From positions 1 to 5,019 of the forward strand of contig JALURI010000111.1 of NCBI GenBank assembly GCA_027016965.1: 5,019 nucleotides of DNA. Reading direction: 5' to 3'. The notes beneath the pieces are model-generated. The model did not search any database. It was given only the letters and a program-made list of their open reading frames with translations, and was not told where the DNA came from. Shown one piece after another: positions 1-5,019 of this stretch. Position numbers and translations under genes: made by a program. Source of the stretch: Geoglobus sp. GTDB lineage: Archaea > Halobacteriota > Archaeoglobi > Archaeoglobales > Archaeoglobaceae. Each line of letters starts with the position of its first letter. Position 1 is the first letter of the stretch.

Positions 1-813
1 ACCCAGAGCATCGCAAACAGCCCTCATATCATCCCTCACAGGAATTTCCTCTTCTTCAATCAGAATTCCCGCACCACTCTTTTCAGCCATTTCATTGAGG
101 GTCTGAGCTATACCACCCCTTGTAGGGTCTTTCATTGCAGTTATGCCACCAGCATTCATCCCGTCTTTCACAGCAAACCACACTGCATTTACATCGCTTT
201 CAATATCTATCTCAAACCCAAGTTCCTCTCTCTCAAGAAGCATCGAAAGTCCGTGTTCACCTACGTTTCCAGAAACAATTATCACGTCCTCACTGCTCAG
301 TCCACAATCCCTCACCCAGCTGTATGGATAGCTCCTGTATTCCCTGACAGTTTCAAGATTTTTTTCAAGATGCTCATTTCTTGTCCCGATTCCAGATGTG
401 TTGACAAAGATGCCTGCATTCATCTCAACAACCTTTGTGTCGCCTGCTATTATCTCCAGATCCAGCTTATCCTTCCAGAGGGCAATGTCACCCATTATTC
501 TTGAAAACATATCCTCATCAAAACCCTCCTGAATTATGAATGAGAGGGACATGAATGCTGGCTCTGCACCCATTACGGCAAGATCGTTTGAGGTTCCGCA
601 TACTGCAAGACTTCCTATACTGCCCCCTCTGAATACTGGAGGAAAGGCTGTGTAGCTGTCTGTTGTAAGGACGTAGTTTCTGTCAAAGTCAGCAGCATCC
701 TCCATGTCAGAAAGGGCAATCTCTCCGGCTCTTGAATCAATCAGAGAGAAAATTTTCCTTTTCAAAAATTCAGACATGTACCTTCCACCTGCACCATCCT
801 CCCTTCTTATCAT
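1..813 (-). CDS. hypE: HypE, carbamoyl dehydratase for hydrogenase cyanide ligand synthesis (3' end cut off)
   Basis: HypE is a cytoplasmic enzyme of the PurM/AIR synthase family. It accepts a carbamoyl group from HypF on its C-terminal cysteine and dehydrates it with ATP to a thiocyanate, the source of the active-site cyanides. The frame is open for 271 codons and leaves the window without a stop. Family members are about 330-340 residues, so roughly the last 65-75 residues are missing, including the usual C-terminal PRIC cysteine. Visible motifs are GAGG (7-10), TTDSYTAFPPVF (50-61), CGTSNDLAVMGA (72-83), GDTKVV (124-129), NTSGIG (138-143), GEHGLSML (185-192), DPTRGG (229-234) and IPVRDDMRAVCDALG (257-271). 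The ATG at 813-811 is supported by a GGAGGTG site five bases upstream and overlaps the hypF stop as ATGA, so translation is probably coupled to hypF. Two oddities are Asp6 where many relatives have His before GxGG, and an extended loop at 144-175. Confidence 0.97.
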   Translation of the reverse strand, partial: MIRREDGAGGRYMSEFLKRKIFSLIDSRAGEIALSDMEDAADFDRNYVLTTDSYTAFPPVFRGGSIGSLAVCGTSNDLAVMGAEPAFMSLSFIIQEGFDEDMFSRIMGDIALWKDKLDLEIIAGDTKVVEMNAGIFVNTSGIGTRNEHLEKNLETVREYRSYPYSWVRDCGLSSEDVIIVSGNVGEHGLSMLLEREELGFEIDIESDVNAVWFAVKDGMNAGGITAMKDPTRGGIAQTLNEMAEKSGAGILIEEEEIPVRDDMRAVCDALG

Positions 814-3053
814 TTCTGCACCTCCATACCCTTCAGAGAGTAAAGCTGGCCGAGAGATATTCCATTATCTCCAGCCGGAACAAGCTCGTTGGTGTAGAAT
901 GGGATTTTTCTGCTGAGTGATTCTGAAAAATGGGTGTTGAACGCAACACCTCCGCTCAGAACTACAGGCAGGTCATATCCCCCTGCTATCTCTGCAAGGG
1001 ATGAGGCAAGGTAATCTATCAGTCTCCATGCCACTTCTCCTCTATCCTCTCCGGCAAGATACTTGCGTAAGGAATCTGAAAATATGTGAGCATACTTTAT
1101 CACCATAACATCTCCCTTTGATTCCTGACTTCCATCGAAAGAGAAAGTCTTTGGCTCATAACTGGTTTCAATTTCAGGAGAGTAAATCTGCTCTCCCTTC
1201 TCTGCCACTCCTTCAACCTTCATTGCAGGCTCTCCCTCGTAGGTTCTTTTAAAGCATATCTCAAGCATTGCGGAAATTGCATCCATGTACCTCCCTGCAG
1301 AAGATGCGAGAGCAACATTAATATCCTTTCTGTACTGCTTCTCAAGCATTTCAAAGCTCTCTCCGTTTCTCAGATACCTTTCATATTTTTGAAGCATCTC
1401 CCAGCTTTTTTCTGCAGAATATACTATGGAAAAAAGAGTTCTGAGAGGATAGTTAACCGATAAATCTCCCCCAAGAAGCTTTATCCTTTCAAGTCTGCCA
1501 GCCCTTTCAAAAATTCCCTCGCAAACATCAACAATCAGCACCTCCCCACCCCAGACTGTCCCGTCATATCCGTAACCTGCGCCGTCAACAGCAATCGCAA
1601 TAGCTCTCTCAATTCTCCTTTCAGCCATCACAGAGAGAGCATGGGCAAGATGATGCTGAACTCTGAAAAGCTCAGCATCAAGCTTATTTGAAAGCTCTTC
1701 AGCATGCATGGATGTGTTGTAGAGGGGATGAGCATCGCAAACAACAATTTCAGGCTTCACATCCAGATAATCAAGCCAGAATTGAATGGCTTTTTTGAAA
1801 AAGCTGCTGTAGGTTTTGAAGTTTGCTGTATTGCCTACGTACTGGGAGAGAACTGCCTTTTTTTCTTTCAGAATGCCAATGGAGTTGTAGAGTTCAGCTC
1901 CAAGTGATATCGCAGTGGTTTCCACATCCAGACTGAGTGGATATGGCACAAACCCTCTCGAACGCCTTATAATCATTCTCCTGCCATTCACAAACTTGAT
2001 TACAGAATCATCAACCCTGTTGTAAATTTTCAGGTTGTGATAAATGACAGCATCACAATCAATTTCAGGCCAGTCCACTGCCATTGGCTCTCCTGGGAGG
2101 TTTGCGGAGGTCATGACAAGGGCATCAGCTTCAAGAAACGAGAAAAGGATTTTATGAAGGGCTGTGTACGGGAGCATTATCCCCACTGTATCAAGCCCGG
2201 GAGCAACCTGATAAAGCCTTTTTCTTTTTTTCAGAACCATTATGGGTCTGACAAAGCTTTCGAGCTCCTTTCTTTCCATGGAACTGACAAGAGCATATCT
2301 TTCAGCAGCACTGATGTCTTTCACCATAATCGCAAAGGGCTGCTGGGGCCTTTTGAGAATATTTCTCAGCTTAAATACAACATCGTCATCAACAAGGCAG
2401 GCAATGTGGAACCCGCCTATTCCTTTAATTGCAACAATCTTGCTGCTTTCAAGCATTTCAGCAGCCGATTTTATCGCATCTGTGCCTGAAAGATTCACGG
2501 GATGGAGTCTGTACTCAGGTCCGCAGACGGGACAGGTTATGGACTGTGCAAAGTATCTCCTGTCTTCAGGGTTTTGGTATTCTTCAATGCAGTCCCTGCA
2601 CAAAGGAAACCTACCGAGGGTTGTGTTTTCCCTGTCAAAGGGAAGCTTTTCTGAAACCGCAAACCTCTGTCCGCAATCTGTGCAGGTTGTGAATGGATAC
2701 ATGTACCTCCTGTTTTCAGGATCAAAAATCTCCTGAGAGCATTTATTGCATATGGCAAAATCAGGAGGTGGCAGGGAAAAGAACCCTGACTTTCCGCCAC
2801 TCTGAATTATTGTGAAATCCTGATAATTTCCATCCCAGCTTTCAACAACAACCTTTTCAATGAACGCCTTCTGAGGTTTCTCTTTTTTCAGCCTCTCTAT
2901 GAATTCTTCAGGCTTCCTGTCTATCACAATTTCCACAGTTCCATCTCCAGCATTCTTAACGTATCCTCTCAGTCCCATGGATCTTGCAAGCCTGTAAACA
3001 AATGGCCTGAACCCAACTCCCTGAACCCTTCCTGTGACAACAAGTCTGAACAC
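810..3053 (-). CDS. hypF: HypF, carbamoyltransferase for hydrogenase maturation
   Basis: HypF uses carbamoyl phosphate and ATP to carbamoylate HypE. The protein is 747 residues, normal for the family, and all modules are present. An acylphosphatase-like domain (about 1-85) has VQGVGFRP with Arg16 and Asn34 in YVKNAGDG. Two zinc motifs follow: C102-x2-C105-x18-C124-x2-C127 and C152-x2-C155-x18-C174-x2-C177. A YrdC/Sua5-like domain (about 190-375) contains KGIGGFHIAC, KRPQQPFAIM and SANLPGEP. The Kae1-like C-terminal part has the VQHHLAH metal motif (465-471), DGAGYGYDGTVWGGE (490-504), LSGGVAFN (699-706) and PAGDNGISLGQ (726-736). The start is GTG: an in-frame TGA lies three codons upstream, no later ATG/GTG/TTG precedes the conserved VTGRVQGVGF, and homology begins at once. 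An AAGGTG lies only one base before the GTG, too close to be an ordinary ribosome site. The stop TGA overlaps hypE. No frameshift or missing catalytic residue was seen. Confidence 0.98.
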   Translation of the reverse strand: MFRLVVTGRVQGVGFRPFVYRLARSMGLRGYVKNAGDGTVEIVIDRKPEEFIERLKKEKPQKAFIEKVVVESWDGNYQDFTIIQSGGKSGFFSLPPPDFAICNKCSQEIFDPENRRYMYPFTTCTDCGQRFAVSEKLPFDRENTTLGRFPLCRDCIEEYQNPEDRRYFAQSITCPVCGPEYRLHPVNLSGTDAIKSAAEMLESSKIVAIKGIGGFHIACLVDDDVVFKLRNILKRPQQPFAIMVKDISAAERYALVSSMERKELESFVRPIMVLKKRKRLYQVAPGLDTVGIMLPYTALHKILFSFLEADALVMTSANLPGEPMAVDWPEIDCDAVIYHNLKIYNRVDDSVIKFVNGRRMIIRRSRGFVPYPLSLDVETTAISLGAELYNSIGILKEKKAVLSQYVGNTANFKTYSSFFKKAIQFWLDYLDVKPEIVVCDAHPLYNTSMHAEELSNKLDAELFRVQHHLAHALSVMAERRIERAIAIAVDGAGYGYDGTVWGGEVLIVDVCEGIFERAGRLERIKLLGGDLSVNYPLRTLFSIVYSAEKSWEMLQKYERYLRNGESFEMLEKQYRKDINVALASSAGRYMDAISAMLEICFKRTYEGEPAMKVEGVAEKGEQIYSPEIETSYEPKTFSFDGSQESKGDVMVIKYAHIFSDSLRKYLAGEDRGEVAWRLIDYLASSLAEIAGGYDLPVVLSGGVAFNTHFSESLSRKIPFYTNELVPAGDNGISLGQLYSLKGMEVQK
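819..825 (-). promoter_or_regulatory. Ribosome binding site of hypE
   Basis: On the minus strand GGAGGTG lies five bases before the hypE ATG, inside the last codons of hypF. This is a strong match to the archaeal 16S rRNA tail and decides the hypE start in favour of the ATG at 813 over the in-frame ATG at codon 13. Confidence 0.85.
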
Positions 3054-3102
3054 ACACCTTCATTGCAAAAGGATTTTATTAGAGTTACCCATCTTATGGT
3101 TG
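3054..3102. promoter_or_regulatory. Divergent hypF / hypA intergenic promoter region with one central TATA-like box
   Basis: This 49-base gap is the only non-coding DNA in the window and must hold the signals for both operons unless they lie inside genes. The TATA-like element TTTTATTA is at 3074-3081 (TAATAAAA on the other strand). On the plus strand it is preceded by the purine-rich AAAAGGA (3067-3073), a plausible BRE. The box centre is about 25 bases from the first base of each start codon (3103 for hypA, 3053 for hypF), the usual archaeal TATA-to-transcription-start distance, so either transcript could be leaderless. No good ribosome binding site precedes hypA. A small inverted repeat, CCAT-CTT-ATGG (3089-3099), lies just before the hypA start and could be an operator or chance. 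Promoter activity is inferred from spacing, not demonstrated. Confidence 0.6.
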
Positions 3103-3456
3103 TTGCATGAGATGAGCTTTGCCGTGATGATCCTTGAAAACGTGCTGAAAATAGCCGATGAAAATAACGCCAGGAATGTGAAAAGGATAAGACTGGAGGT
3201 GGGAGAGCTCCTTATGATAAATCCTGTGCAACTTGAATTCTGCTTCAGGGCAATAAGTAGAAACACACCTGCTGAGAATGCAGTTCTGGAAATAAACACT
3301 GTAAAGGCAAAAATACTCTGCCTGAAATGTGGTAAAGAGCTTGACTCCATTCATGCCTTATGTGAATGTGGTGGTGGGATGGATGTCAGGGGAGGAAAAG
3401 AAATCATCCTGAAGAGTATTGAAATGGAGGTGAATGATGCACAGAATCGAAATTGA
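3103..3456 (+). CDS. hypA: HypA, nickel-delivery metallochaperone
   Basis: HypA binds Ni(II) with its N-terminal Met-His and hands it, with HypB, to the hydrogenase large subunit. A structural zinc domain supports the fold. Starting at TTG 3103 the protein has 117 residues, normal for the family, and begins MHEMSFAVMILENV, which matches the invariant MHE(M/L)S start and keeps the nickel ligand His2. Starting at the first ATG (3112) would lose His2, and the longer upstream frame runs back through the promoter into hypF. The middle, RIRLEVGELLMINPVQLEFCF, is typical. The zinc part is unusual: C73-x2-C76, then only 10 residues, then C87-x-C89, where relatives have CxxC at the second position. 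His84 lies close by. The last 20 bases overlap hypB, and the strong hypB ribosome site lies inside this gene. It is the first gene of hypABCD. Confidence 0.96.
   Translation: MHEMSFAVMILENVLKIADENNARNVKRIRLEVGELLMINPVQLEFCFRAISRNTPAENAVLEINTVKAKILCLKCGKELDSIHALCECGGGMDVRGGKEIILKSIEMEVNDAQNRN
3426..3433 (+). promoter_or_regulatory. Ribosome binding site of hypB
   Basis: GGAGGTGA is a full-strength site inside the end of hypA. It directly abuts the first of two tandem ATG codons (3434) and leaves three bases before the second (3437). Measured from GGAGG, the spacing is three and six bases, so 3437 is the better start. It also gives the M-H beginning common in HypB. Confidence 0.8.
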
Positions 3457-4099
3457 GGCTGAGATAGATCTGCTCAATGAAAACAGAAGATATGCAGCAA
3501 AAAACAGAAAAATTCTGAGAGAGAGGGGAGCAATTGCTGTAAACATAATGGGGGCGATAGGTTCGGGAAAAACGCTGCTCATTGAGAAAACAATTGAAAT
3601 ACTGGGAGATGTAAAAATCGGAGTGGTACTTGGAGATGTTGTATGCAGGGCAGATTATGCCAGAATTTCAAAGCATGGTGTTGCTGCCCATGCCATAAAC
3701 ACGGGAAAGGAATGTCACCTTGATGCCCATCTCATCCACGAAAGTCTGAAAAAAATGGAAAATGTGGATCTGGTGCTCATAGAGAATGTCGGAAATCTTG
3801 TCTGTCCCGTTGACTTCGATCTGGGAGAGGAGTTCAGAGTGGTGATGGTGAGCGTTACTGAAGGAGATGATGTTGTTGAGAAGCATCCTGAGATATTCAG
3901 GCTTGCCGATGTAGTAATCATAAACAAGATAGGACTTGCAGAATATGTTGATGCGGATGTTGATAAGATGGAGAGAGATGCAAGAAAACTCAACGAAAAG
4001 GCTAAAATAATAAAAATGGATTTGAAGCTGAATGCTGGTTTAAAGGAGTGGATTGAATTTCTGAGGGGTGTTCTTGATGTGTCTGGCAATTCCTGCTGA
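3437..4099 (+). CDS. hypB: HypB, nucleotide-dependent nickel insertion protein (SIMIBI GTPase family)
   Basis: HypB is a dimeric SIMIBI-class GTPase that works with HypA in nickel insertion. The protein is 220 residues and lacks the His-rich N-terminal nickel store of some bacterial forms, as is usual in archaea. The P-loop is GAIGSGKT (39-46). The metal-site segment NTGKECHLDAH gives Cys93-His94, and IENVGNLVCP gives Cys123; together these match the Cys-His...Cys site of archaeal HypB. TEGDDVVEKHPEIF (141-154) is also typical. The guanine-recognition motif reads NKIG (163-166), with Gly where NKxD has Asp. Extra cysteines are Cys70 and the C-terminal Cys220. The tail after about residue 212 is coded in DNA shared with hypC, which may explain its unusual end. 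ATG 3434 would add one Met and cannot be excluded. It overlaps hypA by 20 bases and hypC by 23. Confidence 0.97.
   Translation: MHRIEIEAEIDLLNENRRYAAKNRKILRERGAIAVNIMGAIGSGKTLLIEKTIEILGDVKIGVVLGDVVCRADYARISKHGVAAHAINTGKECHLDAHLIHESLKKMENVDLVLIENVGNLVCPVDFDLGEEFRVVMVSVTEGDDVVEKHPEIFRLADVVIINKIGLAEYVDADVDKMERDARKLNEKAKIIKMDLKLNAGLKEWIEFLRGVLDVSGNSC
4063..4070 (+). promoter_or_regulatory. Ribosome binding site of hypC
   Basis: GAGGGGTG lies six bases before the ATG at 4077, inside hypB. It supports the ATG as the hypC start and not the in-frame GTG at 4068, which overlaps the site itself and would bury the essential Cys2. Confidence 0.75.
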
Positions 4100-4292
4100 A
4101 ATTGTTGAGCTTGACTGGCCCTTTGCAATCGTGGACATGAAGGGGGCAAGGAAGAGGATAAGGGTGGATCTGATTGAGGATATAGATGTGGGCGATTATG
4201 TGCTTGTTCATGTTGGCATTGCAATACAGAAGGTAAGCAAAAAAGAGGTTGAGGAGATTGAAAGCCTATGGCGGCAGATACTGGAAGAATAA
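4077..4292 (+). CDS. hypC: HypC, small chaperone for Fe(CN)2CO assembly
   Basis: HypC is a small OB-fold-like protein that forms a complex with HypD, holds the iron unit carrying CN and CO ligands, and delivers it to the hydrogenase large-subunit precursor. It has 71 residues, the usual size. It begins MCLAIPAEIV, where Cys2 becomes the N-terminal iron-binding residue after Met removal. The conserved VGDYVLVHVGIAIQKV (38-53) includes His45, the likely counterpart of the conserved HypC histidine. It ends in a short acidic helix, VEEIESLWRQILEE. The start is fixed by the need for Cys2 and by the ribosome site at 4063-4070. It overlaps the end of hypB by 23 bases and the start of hypD by 25, so its expression is probably coupled to its complex partner HypD. 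Confidence 0.96.
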   Translation: MCLAIPAEIVELDWPFAIVDMKGARKRIRVDLIEDIDVGDYVLVHVGIAIQKVSKKEVEEIESLWRQILEE

Positions 4293-5019
4293 AGGAAAAG
4301 ATGGAGAAGATTTCAGAAGGCAGGAACATTGCCATAATGCACCTCTGCGGAACCCACGAGGATACGATTTCAAAATACAACCTCAGGAGCCTTCTTCCTG
4401 AAAACATCAGGCTGATTGCAGGACCGGGATGTCCAGTGTGCATAATTCCCGATACAGATCTGCAAAAGGTATTCCATCTGATTGAAAGTAGAAATGTGAT
4501 TCTTGCAACGTTTGGGGATATGGCAAGGGTTCCATTTCAGGATAAAAGTCTGTTCTACTATAGAAGCAAGGGTAAGGACATCAGGATAGTTTACAGCGTT
4601 TTTGATGCGGTTGAAACTGCCAGAAAAACAGACAGGGATGTTGTCTTTTTTGGCATCGGTTTTGAAACAACAATGCCATCCATAGCAGTTGCCATAAAGG
4701 ATTCTCCTGAGAATTTCTTTGTTTACTCTGCCCATAGATACTTCATTCCAGCAATTGAAGCAATAATAAGGGGGGACATGAAAATTGATGCATTCATAAA
4801 TCCCGGACACGTTTCAACTGTTGTTGGAGTGAAAGCCTACGAAAGATACAGCAAATACAGAATTCCAATGGCTATAGCTGGCTTTGAGCCACAGGATGTC
4901 ATGCTTGCGGTCTACATTCTCATCAGAGCGTTTAAAAATGAAGAATCAGGCATTTTTAATGAATACACAAGAGCAGTGAGATATGACGGGAACAGAATGG
5001 CTCAGAAAGTGATTGATGA
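4268..5019 (+). CDS. hypD: HypD, iron-sulfur scaffold for Fe(CN)2CO assembly (3' end cut off)
   Basis: HypD is a [4Fe-4S] protein that, with HypC, receives cyanide from HypE and assembles the Fe(CN)2CO unit. The frame is open for 250 codons plus two bases to the window edge. Family members are about 350-370 residues, so roughly 100-120 C-terminal residues are missing, including the cysteines expected to hold the cluster. Visible motifs are CGTHE (Cys27), GPGCPVC (Cys55 and Cys58), FGDMARVP (82-89), FFGIGFETTMP (127-137), NPGHVS (178-183) and AGFEPQD (204-210). All expected N-terminal cysteines are present. ATG 4268 is the first possible start because an in-frame TGA lies at 4259-4261. Its ribosome site, GAGGAG (4251-4256), is somewhat far at 11 bases. 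ATG 4301 (codon 12), with a weak AAGGA just upstream, is an alternative start but leaves little sequence before Cys27. It overlaps hypC by 25 bases. Confidence 0.96.
   Translation, partial: MAADTGRIKEKMEKISEGRNIAIMHLCGTHEDTISKYNLRSLLPENIRLIAGPGCPVCIIPDTDLQKVFHLIESRNVILATFGDMARVPFQDKSLFYYRSKGKDIRIVYSVFDAVETARKTDRDVVFFGIGFETTMPSIAVAIKDSPENFFVYSAHRYFIPAIEAIIRGDMKIDAFINPGHVSTVVGVKAYERYSKYRIPMAIAGFEPQDVMLAVYILIRAFKNEESGIFNEYTRAVRYDGNRMAQKVID

Noticed and set aside
105..125. Minus-strand GGTGGTATAGCTCAG resembling the start and D-arm of a tRNA
   Set aside because: It encodes RGGIAQ of the conserved HypE DPTRGG region, and no acceptor stem, anticodon arm or T-arm follows at tRNA spacing.
2037..2736. 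Plus-strand open frames of 150 and 164 residues inside hypF
   Set aside because: They are antisense to the YrdC and zinc-motif regions of hypF, which is intact and fully conserved there. Their Cys/His content mirrors the opposite strand.
3034..3102. Longer HypA form starting upstream at 3034
   Set aside because: It would add 23 residues running through the promoter region and into hypF on the other strand. HypA requires Met-His at its N-terminus.
4068..4076. HypC start at GTG 4068
   Set aside because: It overlaps its own ribosome site and would put three residues before Met-Cys, blocking the N-terminal cysteine needed for function.
3715..4443. 242-residue open frame on the minus strand across hypB, hypC and hypD
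   Set aside because: It is low-complexity, Ser/Pro/Leu-rich protein antisense to three well-supported genes, typical of a shadow frame.
4370..4810. 146-residue open frame on the minus strand opposite hypD
   Set aside because: It lies wholly antisense to hypD, which has clear family motifs throughout. Its translation has no recognisable domain and there is no ribosome site or operon context.
1..5019. A novel system, defence island, mobile element or CRISPR array
   Set aside because: Apart from a 49-base promoter gap the whole window is covered by six recognisable hyp genes. No repeats, integrase, transposase or unexplained gene is left over.

Overview
The window holds an almost complete set of maturation genes for [NiFe]-hydrogenase, in two divergent operons. 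hypF and hypE run leftward from about 3053 to the left edge. hypA, hypB, hypC and hypD run rightward from about 3103 to the right edge. hypE lacks its C-terminal end and hypD lacks roughly its last quarter to third, because the window cuts them. The other four genes are complete. No hydrogenase structural gene, maturation protease, RNA gene, mobile element or CRISPR array is visible.

The organism looks like an archaeon, probably a thermophilic euryarchaeon. The signs are arginine coded mostly by AGA/AGG, frequent ATA isoleucine, strong GGAGGTG-type ribosome binding sites at internal genes, a TATA-like box instead of a -35/-10 promoter, and HypB and HypD closest in wording to archaeal forms (GKECHLDAH, CGTHE). 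G+C is moderate by eye. An Archaeoglobales-like source (Archaeoglobus, Geoglobus, Ferroglobus) would fit, but this is a guess from composition and gene order.

The genes are very tightly packed. hypF and hypE share an ATGA stop/start. In the rightward operon each gene starts 20 to 25 bases inside the one before (hypA/hypB 20, hypB/hypC 23, hypC/hypD 25). The only non-coding DNA is about 49 bases between hypF and hypA. It has one TATA-like element almost exactly midway between the two start codons, at a distance that would suit leaderless transcripts both ways. Both of these starts are non-ATG: GTG for hypF and TTG for hypA.

From what is known of the families, the genes form one pathway. HypF transfers a carbamoyl group from carbamoyl phosphate to the C-terminal cysteine of HypE. 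HypE dehydrates it with ATP to a thiocyanate. The HypC-HypD complex receives cyanide, carries the Fe(CN)2CO unit and delivers it to the hydrogenase large subunit. HypA and HypB then insert nickel. I see no new system here. The points worth a second look are molecular details: the symmetric promoter, the non-ATG starts, a shortened zinc motif in HypA (CxC in place of CxxC), and a HypB guanine-recognition motif reading NKIG instead of NKxD.
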